A DNA stretch of 64,000 nucleotides from an uncultured Umboniibacter sp. GTDB taxonomy: Bacteria > Pseudomonadota > Gammaproteobacteria > Pseudomonadales > DSM-25080. A program made the translations under genes and the position numbers. Of this stretch, positions 37,596 to 45,593 are shown in pieces. The first letter of the stretch is position 1. Each line of letters begins with the position of its first letter. Below the pieces are notes generated by a model. The model ran no database searches and had not been told where the DNA came from. It was given only the letters and a program-made list of their open reading frames with translations. The stretch is from contig NZ_CANMGY010000007.1 of the NCBI RefSeq assembly GCF_947497555.1, forward strand, positions 1 to 64,000, in the 5' to 3' direction.

Positions 37596-37773
37596 CTTCT
37601 GTTTCAGACATTGGAGATCTTCTGCGATCAGCGACCTCTTCTCGTAGAATTGTAGTCTCTTTCGGGGCATCAATCCCAATGCGTATTTGGTTGCCCTTAA
37701 CACTAAGCACAGTGATTTTAACGTCGTCACCAATGATGAAGGATTCGCCACAGCGGCGACTAATGATTAGCAT
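37576..37773 (-). CDS. csrA: carbon storage regulator CsrA/RsmA-family protein
   Basis: A 65-residue homodimeric RNA-binding protein that represses or stabilises mRNAs by binding GGA in hairpin loops. The core [15 protein letters not shown] and the RNA-contacting R44 (in ILREEV) are kept. Against E. coli CsrA, L4 is I and H43 is L, and the tail after residue 48 is basic then acidic (ADRRRSP, then [10 protein letters not shown]). It may be a second, divergent copy. A CGGA precedes the ATG. It lies 92 bases downstream of the ABC ATPase gene rather than after lysC or alaS as in many relatives. Confidence 0.9.
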   Translation of the reverse strand: MLIISRRCGESFIIGDDVKITVLSVKGNQIRIGIDAPKETTILREEVADRRRSPMSETEEASSNS

Positions 37774-37802
37774 AGTAATTCCGATTTATTATTAAGTGAT
37801 CA

Positions 37803-37831
37803 AGGCCTGATGGCCTGCTCTACGAGCTCGT
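37803..37831 (-). promoter_or_regulatory. dyads in the csrA leader
   Basis: AGGCC/GGCCT around TGAT (37803-37816) and the 10-bp palindrome ACGAGCTCGT (37822-37831) lie in the 92-base gap between the ABC ATPase stop and csrA. On the minus strand they form part of the csrA leader or an ABC-gene 3' hairpin. No T-run follows. A GGA overlaps the csrA ribosome-binding site, which is where CsrA autoregulation would act. Confidence 0.35.
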
Positions 37832-37865
37832 GCAGTTAATCAAATATTACGGATGAACGCAATGA

Positions 37866-38855
37866 TTAGTCGATAAACGGTAATACTTTTTGCGAAACTA
37901 GAGAAACAGTAGCGGTTTGTCCAATCTTTAAATTCTCAGGGCTGTTAACCCGCAAGCTAGAAACGCCCAACTTCTTCAACTCGATTTCATATTGAAAACC
38001 AGGTGCTAGATAGATTTTGCTTTTAATCTTCGCTGCAGTGAACTCGTTCGTGTTTTCGATCTCAGCAGATAGGTTTAGCGAGTCAGGGCGCACAAAATAA
38101 CGTCCTGCTGGGTGAGACTCAGTGCACAGCTTCATTAACTCAGCTTCAGTAAACCAGTAGCCAAGCGAAAAGAATTCAGCACAAGCCTCGGTGGCGGGTA
38201 GCATAAATATGTTTTCAGGGCTGTCTACTTGAGCTAAGGACCCCTGATGTAAGAAGGCTACTCTATCTGCTAAAGCAAAAGCTTCTCTATGGTTATGAGT
38301 AACGAAAATTGCGGTCATGTGCCGAGCTTTGATCAGCTGTTGAAGTTCGCTCAGCAGACTGTGTTTAAGTGACTCATCAAGGCTTGCGAAGGGCTCGTCA
38401 AAGAGTAAAACACGAGGTTTTGCAGCAATGCTACGCGCAATAGCAACGCGCTGCTGCTGACCGCCACTAAGCTCATGGGGGAATCGTTCGAGTAGATCTT
38501 GGATTTGTAACTGCTGTGCCAAGCTTTCGATTTCTCGAGGAGAGCTAACGCCGCTAAAGTCAATATTATGGAAGACATTCAAATGGGGGAATAGCGCATG
38601 GTCCTGAAAAATCAAACCTACCTTTCTTACTTCAGGCCGCACGTTCACCTGCTTATCTAGGACTATCTGATTATCAATCGACACTGAGCCAGAATCGATT
38701 TCACAAAGCCCGGCGATGACTCGCAAAAGCGTGCTCTTGCCACTCCCGCTTGAGCCGACAAGCGCGAGAATCTCGCCTGAATCAATAGTCAGATTTATTT
38801 GCTCTAAAACCTTCAGAGATTCGTAGCGCTTGGTTATGCTGTTTAGTTCAATCAT
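37866..38855 (-). CDS. orphan ABC transporter ATPase (FbpC/PotA-like)
   Basis: A 329-residue nucleotide-binding subunit of an importer-type ABC system. Walker A GSSGSGKST is at residues 34-42, the signature LSGGQQQR follows mid-domain, Walker B is VLLFDEPFASLDE, and the switch histidine is in FVTHNHREAF. From about residue 240 a TOBE-like C-terminal domain resembles iron, thiosulfate or polyamine importers. No permease or binding protein is encoded nearby, so its partner is elsewhere. It starts four bases after the argD stop, so co-transcription with argD is likely. Confidence 0.88.
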   Translation of the reverse strand: MIELNSITKRYESLKVLEQINLTIDSGEILALVGSSGSGKSTLLRVIAGLCEIDSGSVSIDNQIVLDKQVNVRPEVRKVGLIFQDHALFPHLNVFHNIDFSGVSSPREIESLAQQLQIQDLLERFPHELSGGQQQRVAIARSIAAKPRVLLFDEPFASLDESLKHSLLSELQQLIKARHMTAIFVTHNHREAFALADRVAFLHQGSLAQVDSPENIFMLPATEACAEFFSLGYWFTEAELMKLCTESHPAGRYFVRPDSLNLSAEIENTNEFTAAKIKSKIYLAPGFQYEIELKKLGVSSLRVNSPENLKIGQTATVSLVSQKVLPFID

Positions 38856-38859
38856 TCTC

Positions 38860-40044
38860 TCAGTCTAAAGCTTGTCCAATAGCTACTGCAAGTTCCGTAG
38901 CTTCTTCGTGAGTCATGATCAATGGGGGAAGTAAGCGGATTCGTTCAGCGTTGATGACATTGACGAGGATACCTTGGTCGAGCATACGCTGAGCAAGATT
39001 CTCAATACCGTCGCTCAACTGGAGGCCAAGCATTAAACCTAAGCCATCAATTCGTTCTAGCCGCGAGCCGAGATACTTAGCTAACTGAGCTTGAAAGTGC
39101 CTCGACAACTCTGTTACGCCTTCTAAGAACCCAGGCTCACTCAAAACACTGTAAACGCTTTCGATGGCGGCACAAGCCATAGGGTTGCCTCCGTAGGTGG
39201 AGCCGTGCGTTCCAGGGGTGAATAAACCGGTAGCCTTACCGCCTAATAGTGTGGCGCCAGCGGGAAAACCATTAGCCAGTCCTTTGGCCGTCGTCACAAC
39301 ATCGGGTTGTATGCCGCTGTGTTGGAAGGCAAAGTATTTCCCTGTTCGACCATTACCCGATTGCACTTCATCTACCATCAATAGCAAATTGTGCTTGGCA
39401 CAAAGCGCTGCCAATTCGGGAATGAATGTATTGGGTGGGCAAATTACGCCAGCTTCCCCCTGAATAGGCTCCAGTAAAATAGCGTCGTACTCATCGGCGG
39501 ATACTAATGCCGCGCGAACCGCGTTGATGTCGCCGAATGATAAGTGCTCGATATTGGCGAGGAGCGGGTAGAAGGGTGCTCGGATAGCCTCCTTGGCGGT
39601 AGCTGATAATGCACCCAAGGAGCGACCGTGGAATGCGCCGCTAAAACAAATGATTCGACCAGCGCTGCCGCGCTTGTTCATTCCGTGAATACGTGCCAGC
39701 TTAATAGCGGCCTCGTTGGCTTCCGTACCGGAGTTACAAAAGAAGACCTCTTCCATATTGGCGGCATTACAGAGCATTTCCGCCGCGCGGTTTTGTGCTT
39801 CGCTTGCATAGAGATTGGAGATATGGTCAAGCGTTTGCATTTGCTTGTAAATCGCATCATTAACTTGGGGATTGCAATGGCCTAAGTTAGCGACACCGAT
39901 CCCACAGAGCGCATCAAACCATCGTTTCCCCTCAGCATCGGTTAAGCGGATGCCATCAGCACTCACGAACTTTAGGCTCGGGCGACCATAGGAATTCGCG
40001 ACAGCGGCCGATTGGATGATAGGAGAATTCTCTGTGGTTATCAC
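38860..40044 (-). CDS. argD: acetylornithine aminotransferase ArgD
   Basis: A class III pyridoxal-phosphate aminotransferase, 394 residues, for arginine (and possibly DAP) synthesis. The PLP lysine lies in VVTTAKGLANGFP, and GTEANEAAIKLAR and FHGRSLGALSAT are N-terminal signatures of the family. HGSTYGGNPMACAA is the phosphate-binding stretch. The short N-terminal SPIIQSAAVANSYGRP region marks ArgD rather than the catabolic AstC, though the two overlap. It is divergent from grxD and leads an apparent argD-ABC-csrA unit on the minus strand. Confidence 0.93.
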   Translation of the reverse strand: MITTENSPIIQSAAVANSYGRPSLKFVSADGIRLTDAEGKRWFDALCGIGVANLGHCNPQVNDAIYKQMQTLDHISNLYASEAQNRAAEMLCNAANMEEVFFCNSGTEANEAAIKLARIHGMNKRGSAGRIICFSGAFHGRSLGALSATAKEAIRAPFYPLLANIEHLSFGDINAVRAALVSADEYDAILLEPIQGEAGVICPPNTFIPELAALCAKHNLLLMVDEVQSGNGRTGKYFAFQHSGIQPDVVTTAKGLANGFPAGATLLGGKATGLFTPGTHGSTYGGNPMACAAIESVYSVLSEPGFLEGVTELSRHFQAQLAKYLGSRLERIDGLGLMLGLQLSDGIENLAQRMLDQGILVNVINAERIRLLPPLIMTHEEATELAVAIGQALD

Positions 40045-40063
40045 TTAGTTGCCTCTTTGTTGG

Positions 40064-40092
40064 TACACACTGGGATAAAAACGGGCTAAAAT
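40064..40092 (+). promoter_or_regulatory. candidate grxD promoter
   Basis: TACACA (40064-40069), a 17-base spacer and TAAAAT (40087-40092) give four of six and five of six matches to the consensus. It lies 33 bases before the grxD ATG in the divergent argD-grxD gap. Confidence 0.45.
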
Positions 40093-40124
40093 AGCTCATC
40101 GCATTTTAACTGGACGTTGTAACA

Positions 40125-40442
40125 ATGGATATATTAGATACCATCAAAGATCAGATTAGCACCAATAACATTCTTTTATACATGAAGGGCTCGCCAACGG
40201 CTCCTCAGTGTGGTTTTTCTGCAAGAACTGTTCAAAATGTCATGGCGTGCGGGCAGCGTTTCGCCTATGTTGATATTTTATCGCATCCAGAAATTCGTCA
40301 GACTTTGCCTGGTTTTGCTAATTGGCCGACTTTCCCTCAACTTTGGGTAAACGGCGAACTCGTTGGCGGTTGCGACATCGTTGCTGAAATGGCGGACAGC
40401 GGTGAATTAAAAACTTTGTTGGACACAGCAACGGCAGAGTAG
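40125..40442 (+). CDS. grxD: monothiol glutaredoxin GrxD (Grx4)
   Basis: A 105-residue monothiol glutaredoxin that binds and passes on [2Fe-2S] clusters with glutathione. The active-site motif CGFS has its cysteine at residue 29 (SPTAPQCGFS). FPQLWVNGELVGGCDI is the glutathione-binding strand, and its second cysteine is standard. It lies divergent from argD and just before the peroxiredoxin gene, as in Pseudomonas, where grxD is also close to a peroxiredoxin and rnt. Confidence 0.95.
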   Translation: MDILDTIKDQISTNNILLYMKGSPTAPQCGFSARTVQNVMACGQRFAYVDILSHPEIRQTLPGFANWPTFPQLWVNGELVGGCDIVAEMADSGELKTLLDTATAE

Positions 40443-40462
40443 TTAACACCGGTGATTGGTTG

Positions 40463-40489
40463 ATAGTTATTTGCTATAGCTGATCATAG
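40463..40489 (+). promoter_or_regulatory. OxyR-like operator before the peroxiredoxin gene
   Basis: ATAG (40463-40466), seven bases, CTAT (40474-40477), eight bases and ATAG (40486-40489) match three of the four half-sites of the OxyR recognition pattern (ATAG-N7-CTAT-N7-ATAG), the second spacing being one base longer. It overlaps the position expected for a -35, with TATGGT 17 bases on (40507-40512) as possible -10. This is the usual placing for OxyR activation. The match is by eye. Confidence 0.45.
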
Positions 40490-40591
40490 TTTTATTTTAA
40501 TATCGCTATGGTATTTTCTGAGAGAGAATAGCTCTCAAGTTATCAAGCAACTCAAAGTGAGTTGTATCATTTTTCCAATGGAGGCTTTTTC

Positions 40592-41194
40592 ATGGCAGTT
40601 TTAGTAGGTAAGCAAGCACCAGATTTCACCGTACCAGCGGTACTTGGCAACGGCGAAATCGTAGATTCTTTTACACTTTCTGAAGCAATCAAAGGTAAGT
40701 ACGGTCTAGTATTTTTCTACCCATTAGACTTCACTTTCGTATGCCCTTCAGAGCTAATCGCGCTTGATCACCGTATGGATCAGTTCACTGCGAAAGGCGT
40801 AGAAGTTGTTGGTGTATCAATCGATTCACACTTCACTCACAATGCATGGCGTAACACCCCAATCGATCAGGGTGGTATTGGTCAGGTTCGCTATACACTA
40901 GCCGCAGACATGACTCACCAGATTGCGAAAGACTACGACGTAGAGTCTGAAGGCGGCATGGCATTCCGCGGCGCGTTCCTAATCGACAAGCACGGCGTCG
41001 TTCGTTCGCAGATTATTAATGACCTTCCGCTTGGTCGTAACATGGATGAGCTTATCCGCCTTGTTGACGCTTTAGCATTCCACGAAGAGCACGGTGAAGT
41101 TTGCCCAGCGGGTTGGACTGAAGGTGATGAAGGTATGGATGCGTCGCCAACAGGTGTAGCGGCATTCCTAGCGGGTAATTCTGACAAACTATAA
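40592..41194 (+). CDS. 2-Cys peroxiredoxin (AhpC/Prx1-type)
   Basis: A thiol peroxidase of 200 residues that reduces hydrogen peroxide and organic hydroperoxides. The peroxidatic cysteine is C51 in LDFTFVCPSE and the resolving cysteine is near 171 in GEVCPAGW. The C-terminal extension resembles the robust typical 2-Cys group, with the YF-like hinge altered. ATG 40592 is chosen for the GGAGG at 40580-40584; a TTG 30 bases upstream would add ten unconserved residues. The reductant (AhpF or thioredoxin) is not encoded in this window. A strong terminator follows. Confidence 0.95.
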   Translation: MAVLVGKQAPDFTVPAVLGNGEIVDSFTLSEAIKGKYGLVFFYPLDFTFVCPSELIALDHRMDQFTAKGVEVVGVSIDSHFTHNAWRNTPIDQGGIGQVRYTLAADMTHQIAKDYDVESEGGMAFRGAFLIDKHGVVRSQIINDLPLGRNMDELIRLVDALAFHEEHGEVCPAGWTEGDEGMDASPTGVAAFLAGNSDKL

Positions 41195-41209
41195 AGTTCT
41201 GTCTGAATC

Positions 41210-41249
41210 AACGCAAAAAGGCCTCGCTCATGCGAGGCCTTTTTGCGTT
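41210..41249 (+). terminator. terminator after the peroxiredoxin gene
   Basis: A perfect 18-bp stem (left arm 41210-41227, right arm 41232-41249) with a TCAT loop. It contains an A-tract on the left arm and a T-tract on the right, so it can work in both directions. It isolates the peroxiredoxin gene from the LysR gene that follows. Confidence 0.95.
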
Positions 41250-41297
41250 AAGCGTTACCAGTAGGCTATGATTGGCAAAAATATCAATGAGTAAAGT

Positions 41298-42239
41298 ATG
41301 AAACGCGTAGAGTTATCTCGAATTAACCTCAACCAGCTCGTTGCACTTCAGGTGTTACTGACAACCTGCTCAGTTAGCCAAGCGGCTAAACAGCTGTTCG
41401 TTACCCAGTCGGCCATGTCTAAAACCTTGGCCAACCTCCGTGAACTCTTTGACGATACTTTGTTAATGCGCGTTGGTACCAAGATGCAGCTTACGCCACT
41501 CGCCGCAAACCTATCTAAGGAACTGCCCCAACTATTGCAGTCTATTGAAGATTTTGTTGATCTAAGATCTTTTGATCCCAGTACTGCAGATCTCGAATTG
41601 CGCCTTGCGGTACTGTCGTATTTAGGTCAACAGCTTATGCCTGAATTTCTCGCGCGATTACAACGTGCAGCGCCAGGTATTCGCGTCATTTCGGAAGGTG
41701 TTACGGATAATAGTTGGCGGCGAATGGATCAGGGCGAGTTGGATATGATTATCGCTTTTCCTCCGCGAATTGGCGCACGTCCCACTGCTGGGGAAGCACT
41801 TGGTCCGGTGCCGTTCGCTACGTTGGTAAAGAAGGGGCACCCGCTAACGACTTCTGAAATTACGATGGATAACTTTTTGAGCTATCCGCATGTTAGATAT
41901 CTCGTGCCTGCGATGACTCGCTATACGGGAGGTCTTGTTGACGAGTGGCTTGCGGCACAGAATCTCCGCCGCAAAGTGGTTTACGATACCCCGGACGTAG
42001 GCTCGATCGTTGAGATTATCCGTCGGACTGATTGCGTTTATTCCGGCGTGGATTTAATGCAGTTACCCGGTTCAAACCTGAATGACATTGTTAATGTTGG
42101 CATGCCACCAGGCTTAGTGGTGCCAGAGCTTAAGTTTTGGTTGTATATGGCGCCAGATAGACGTTATAGCGCCGAGATGCAGTGGTTGAGTGACTTTTTG
42201 AAAGCAACCTATGCGGATATGATTGCAGCAGAGGTCTAA
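41298..42239 (+). CDS. LysR-family transcriptional regulator
   Basis: A 313-residue LysR regulator. The winged helix-turn-helix covers residues about 10-65 (VSQAAKQLFVTQSAMSKTLANLR), followed by the linker helix and two periplasmic-binding-like subdomains. The NodD/LeuO-like length and start (LSRINLNQLVALQVLL) place it in that subgroup. It is not OxyR: only two isolated cysteines occur (near residues 24 and 246), and the OxyR pair is missing. Its effector and targets are unknown; no divergent partner gene is present, so the target is probably distant. Its TAA stop interlocks with the rnt TAG inside CTAA. Confidence 0.88.
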   Translation: MKRVELSRINLNQLVALQVLLTTCSVSQAAKQLFVTQSAMSKTLANLRELFDDTLLMRVGTKMQLTPLAANLSKELPQLLQSIEDFVDLRSFDPSTADLELRLAVLSYLGQQLMPEFLARLQRAAPGIRVISEGVTDNSWRRMDQGELDMIIAFPPRIGARPTAGEALGPVPFATLVKKGHPLTTSEITMDNFLSYPHVRYLVPAMTRYTGGLVDEWLAAQNLRRKVVYDTPDVGSIVEIIRRTDCVYSGVDLMQLPGSNLNDIVNVGMPPGLVVPELKFWLYMAPDRRYSAEMQWLSDFLKATYADMIAAEV

Positions 42240-42874
42240 GCCTCCGCTGTGCTTACTTCGTCAATGGTTGGTAGTGGCCAGCCACCTAGTTCATGCCAGC
42301 GGTTAACAATTCGGCAAAATAGTTCGGCTGTCTTTTCGGTGTCATAGAGGGCACTGTGCGCAAGTTTGCCATCAAACTCCATTCCCGATAATTTGCACGC
42401 CTTTGCCAGTACCGTATGGCCGTAGGCTAAGCCAGCTAAGGTTGCCGTATCCATACAAGAGAACGGGTGTAGCGGTGAACGCTTGATGTTATTGCGTGAA
42501 ATGGCTTGGTTAATAAACCCTAGGTCAAAGTGAGCGTTGTGGGCGACTAGCACCGCGCGGTTACATCCCTTTGCTTTAACATCTTGGCGAATTATCTCAA
42601 AGGCTGCTTTAAATGCCTCAATTTCCCGGATCGCTTCACGGTTTGGGTCGGTGACATCAATCCCCGTAAATTCCAGTGCCTTAGGGTCAAGTCGGCCGCC
42701 GGCGAACGGCTTAATATGATACTCGTAGGATTTATCACGGACTAACTGTCCGTCTTCCATCTTAAGCGTGACTAACGCCATTTCTAAAATAGCGTCGGTG
42801 GAGGCCTCAAAGCCCCCAGTTTCAAGATCCATGACCACCGGGAGAAATCCGCGAAATCGGTCTGCGATGGCCAT
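42236..42874 (-). CDS. rnt: ribonuclease T
   Basis: A DEDD-family 3'-5' exoribonuclease of 212 residues that trims tRNA CCA ends and stable RNA 3' ends. The first catalytic pair lies in VVMDLETGG (D16, E18), a second in VAHNAHFDLGF, and the last in HSALYDTEKTAELF. RNase T is largely confined to Gammaproteobacteria, which supports the taxonomic placing. Its ATG abuts the pyrC stop with no gap, and it ends overlapping the opposite LysR gene by three bases. Confidence 0.95.
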   Translation of the reverse strand: MAIADRFRGFLPVVMDLETGGFEASTDAILEMALVTLKMEDGQLVRDKSYEYHIKPFAGGRLDPKALEFTGIDVTDPNREAIREIEAFKAAFEIIRQDVKAKGCNRAVLVAHNAHFDLGFINQAISRNNIKRSPLHPFSCMDTATLAGLAYGHTVLAKACKLSGMEFDGKLAHSALYDTEKTAELFCRIVNRWHELGGWPLPTIDEVSTAEA

Positions 42875-43903
42875 TTAGCTGACGCTCCATTCAATTTCTT
42901 CGTTCGCCATGAGTGGCACCAACTCACTGTCCCCGAAATGGAGTGACGCTGGAGCAGTCCAGGACCTCTTCGTTAAGGTAATCGTGTCGCTGTTTCGCGG
43001 CATACCGTAATAATCGGGCCCAAAGTGACTAGCGAAAGCTTCGAGCTTGTCCAGCGCGCCTTCACGCTCAAACGCCATAGCGTAGAGTTCAATCGCTGCA
43101 AAGCTGGTATATGATCCTGCACAGCCACAGGCAGCTTCCTTGGCGCCCTTTGCGTGCGGAGCGCTATCCGTTCCCAAGAAGAATTTTGGGTTGCCACTCG
43201 TGGCTGCGCGGAGCAAAGCTCTCTGGTGGGTGTTACGCTTAAGGATGGGTAGGCAATAGAGGTGCGGTCGAATACCTCCGGCTAGCATGTCATTACGGTT
43301 ATAGAGTAGGTGATGTGCTGTGATGGTTGCCGCTAAGTTATCCGGCCCCTGTTCTACAAAGTTTACCGACTCTTCAGTAGTGATATGTTCAAGCACTACC
43401 TTAAGTGTTGGGAAGGTAGCAACAATATCGGCTAAGTAGGTTTTTAGAAACTCGCTTTCTCTATCAAAGATATCGATATCAGCATGGGTGACTTCGCCAT
43501 GGACCAATAGGCGAAGGCCTTGCTTGGCCATTTCTTCGAATACCGGATACATGGCCTTAATGTCAGTCACGCCGGAGTCTGAATTGGTGGTGGCGCCGGC
43601 GGGATAGAGCTTGGCCGCAACGACTACGCCGCTATCCTTGGCATCAATAATATCCTGTACCGTGGTCGCGTTGGTTAAATAAAGCACCATCAGCGGCTTA
43701 AAATGATTGTGAGCTGGTGTAGCGTCAATAATACGCGCAAAGTAAGCTTGTGCCTGTTCAGCATTTACCACCGGAGGAGTTAAATTTGGCATTACGATAG
43801 CACGTGCCATATATCGCGCACTGTCCGGAACAGTTAGTGCCAAAGCCTCGTGATCACGAAAATGAAGGTGCCAATCATCCGGGCGGGTAATAGTAAGTTC
43901 CAT
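42875..43903 (-). CDS. pyrC: dihydroorotase PyrC
   Basis: A class II zinc amidohydrolase, 342 residues, making dihydroorotate in pyrimidine synthesis. The metal-binding DDWHLHFRD is near the N-terminus; the carboxylated lysine lies in [27 protein letters not shown] and LEHITT hold further histidines, and [15 protein letters not shown] carries the catalytic aspartate. It is upstream of rnt with zero spacing, an arrangement shared with Pseudomonas. It is divergent from argG across a 202-base gap in which I see no clear operator. Confidence 0.97.
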   Translation of the reverse strand: MELTITRPDDWHLHFRDHEALALTVPDSARYMARAIVMPNLTPPVVNAEQAQAYFARIIDATPAHNHFKPLMVLYLTNATTVQDIIDAKDSGVVVAAKLYPAGATTNSDSGVTDIKAMYPVFEEMAKQGLRLLVHGEVTHADIDIFDRESEFLKTYLADIVATFPTLKVVLEHITTEESVNFVEQGPDNLAATITAHHLLYNRNDMLAGGIRPHLYCLPILKRNTHQRALLRAATSGNPKFFLGTDSAPHAKGAKEAACGCAGSYTSFAAIELYAMAFEREGALDKLEAFASHFGPDYYGMPRNSDTITLTKRSWTAPASLHFGDSELVPLMANEEIEWSVS

Positions 43904-44105
43904 TCGAGCAAGCTCCGTAGTTTGTTTGGCAGTATTTTAGCGTATTGCCATGAAGATGTTCATTATTAATTCCACGCATCAAAAAATGCTCAGATGCCGA
44001 CTTGCAACTTATGGTTATAGTAACCTCAGCTATTTTTCATTCGCTTTATTTCAATCTTGACGCTAAATTGTCCAGATTACTCGTCAATTTTATTTAGGTA
44101 TGAAT

Positions 44106-45323
44106 ATGTCAGAGAAGCAAAAGATCGTTTTAGCATACTCCGGTGGTTTAGACACCTCTGTGATTGTTAAATGGCTCCAGGAAACCTATGACTATGAAGT
44201 GGTAACGTTTACTGCCGATATCGGTCAGGGTGAAGAGGTTGAGCCCGCACGTGCAAAAGCTGAGGCTCTAGGTGTGAAGGAAATCTTCATTGAAGATTTA
44301 CGTGAAGAGTTTGCCAAAGACTATGTTTTCCCGATGTTTCGAGCTAATGCAATTTATGAGGGCGAATACCTTTTAGGTACGTCTATTGCACGACCGTTGA
44401 TTGCTAAGCGTATGGTTGAAATTGCCGCAAAGGTTGGCGCAGGGGCGATTTCTCATGGCGCGACGGGCAAAGGCAACGATCAAGTAAGGTTTGAACTCGG
44501 GGCGTATGCGTTGATGCCAGGCCTCAAGGTGGTTGCTCCATGGCGTGAATGGGATTTGAACTCTCGCGAACTACTGATGGAGTATTGCGCGGAACACAAT
44601 ATTCCAGTTGAGATGAAGCGCGGTAAAAAGTCTCCCTACTCAATGGATGCTAACCTTCTGCATATATCCTATGAAGGTGGTAATTTAGAAGATCCTTGGT
44701 GGGAGCCTGAAGAAGATATCTGGCGTTGGAGCGTTGCACCAGAAAATGCGCCGAATGAAGCAACCTACGTGACACTGAGCTATGAAAAAGGTGATGTCAT
44801 TGCGATTGACGGGGAAGCGTGTTCCGCAGCGACCGTGATGGAGCGTTTGAATGAACTCGGCGGAGCCAACGGTATTGGCCGCCTTGATATCGTTGAAAAC
44901 CGCTACGTAGGGATGAAGTCACGAGGGTGTTATGAAACACCGGCGGGGACCATCATGCTCAAAGCGCACCGAGCAATTGAATCGTTAACATTAGATCGCG
45001 AAGCGGCCCACCTAAAGGATGAGTTGATGCCACGCTATGCGAAGCTCATCTACAACGGTTACTGGTGGTCGCCAGAGCGCGAAGCACTTCAGGCAGCCAT
45101 CGATTCAACTCAGCAGTATGTGAATGGTGATGTTCGTTTGAAGCTTTATAAAGGTACTGTTGCCGTAGTGGGGCGTCGCAGCGAGCAGTCACTGTTTGAT
45201 GAGAAAATAGCGACGTTTGAAGCGGACGAAGGGGCCTATGATCAAAAGGACGCTGAAGGGTTTATTAAACTGAATGCATTGCGCTTAAAGATTAGCGCTG
45301 CAAAGGGCCGATCGAACAGTTAA
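44106..45323 (+). CDS. argG: argininosuccinate synthase ArgG
   Basis: Joins citrulline and aspartate with ATP in arginine synthesis; 405 residues. The N-type PP-loop [10 protein letters not shown] is near residues 10-19, and [29 protein letters not shown] and [13 protein letters not shown] follow in the usual order. ATG 44106 is chosen since AGG at 44096-44098 is seven bases upstream; ATG 44100 would be only one base from it. A strong terminator follows. Confidence 0.97.
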   Translation: MSEKQKIVLAYSGGLDTSVIVKWLQETYDYEVVTFTADIGQGEEVEPARAKAEALGVKEIFIEDLREEFAKDYVFPMFRANAIYEGEYLLGTSIARPLIAKRMVEIAAKVGAGAISHGATGKGNDQVRFELGAYALMPGLKVVAPWREWDLNSRELLMEYCAEHNIPVEMKRGKKSPYSMDANLLHISYEGGNLEDPWWEPEEDIWRWSVAPENAPNEATYVTLSYEKGDVIAIDGEACSAATVMERLNELGGANGIGRLDIVENRYVGMKSRGCYETPAGTIMLKAHRAIESLTLDREAAHLKDELMPRYAKLIYNGYWWSPEREALQAAIDSTQQYVNGDVRLKLYKGTVAVVGRRSEQSLFDEKIATFEADEGAYDQKDAEGFIKLNALRLKISAAKGRSNS

Positions 45324-45347
45324 TTTTGTTGATTTTTTAATCATTGG

Positions 45348-45371
45348 AAGCCCAGCCATGCTGGGCTTTTT
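45348..45371 (+). terminator. terminator after argG
   Basis: A 9-bp perfect stem (AAGCCCAGC/GCTGGGCTT) with a CAT loop and five T residues, 25 bases after the argG stop. It separates argG from the cco operon leader. Confidence 0.93.
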
Positions 45372-45454
45372 CGTTTCTTTGGTTGCTAGATAAATTTTTT
45401 TACTTCGTGTCACTAAAGGCATTTTTTTTGCATGCTATTTATGGCATTATGGAT

Positions 45455-45567
45455 TTGAATTAAACCATATAAATATTGTGGTTATTTAGTGGAGGCTAAA
45501 TTCGATTTATCTTCTACTATTTAAGATGGAAATTACGGAAAACCTCTAGGGTTTTTCAACTAATCAA
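45455..45567 (+). promoter_or_regulatory. cco operon leader with degenerate FNR-like half-sites and a hairpin
   Basis: The gap between the argG terminator and ccoN has no perfect FNR/Anr box (TTGAT-N4-ATCAA). The best matches are TTGAA-N4-ACCAT at 45455-45468 and TTTCA-N4-ATCAA at 45554-45567, each seven of ten. A hairpin AAAACC/GGTTTT with a TCTAG loop and a short T-run (45539-45556) lies 40 bases before ccoN and could be a leader attenuator. All are weak, by-eye calls. Confidence 0.25.
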
Positions 45568-45593
45568 AATGTTACTGAGATCGGATAAATTTT

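Noticed and set aside
41298-42239. LysR gene as oxyR, given the neighbouring peroxiredoxin
   Set aside because: The protein lacks the paired redox cysteines of OxyR and begins like NodD/LeuO-type members.
45330-45343. TGATT-TTTT-AATCA dyad as an FNR site for ccoN
   Set aside because: The half-sites and spacing do not fit TTGAT-N4-ATCAA and it lies before the argG terminator, 250 bases from ccoN.
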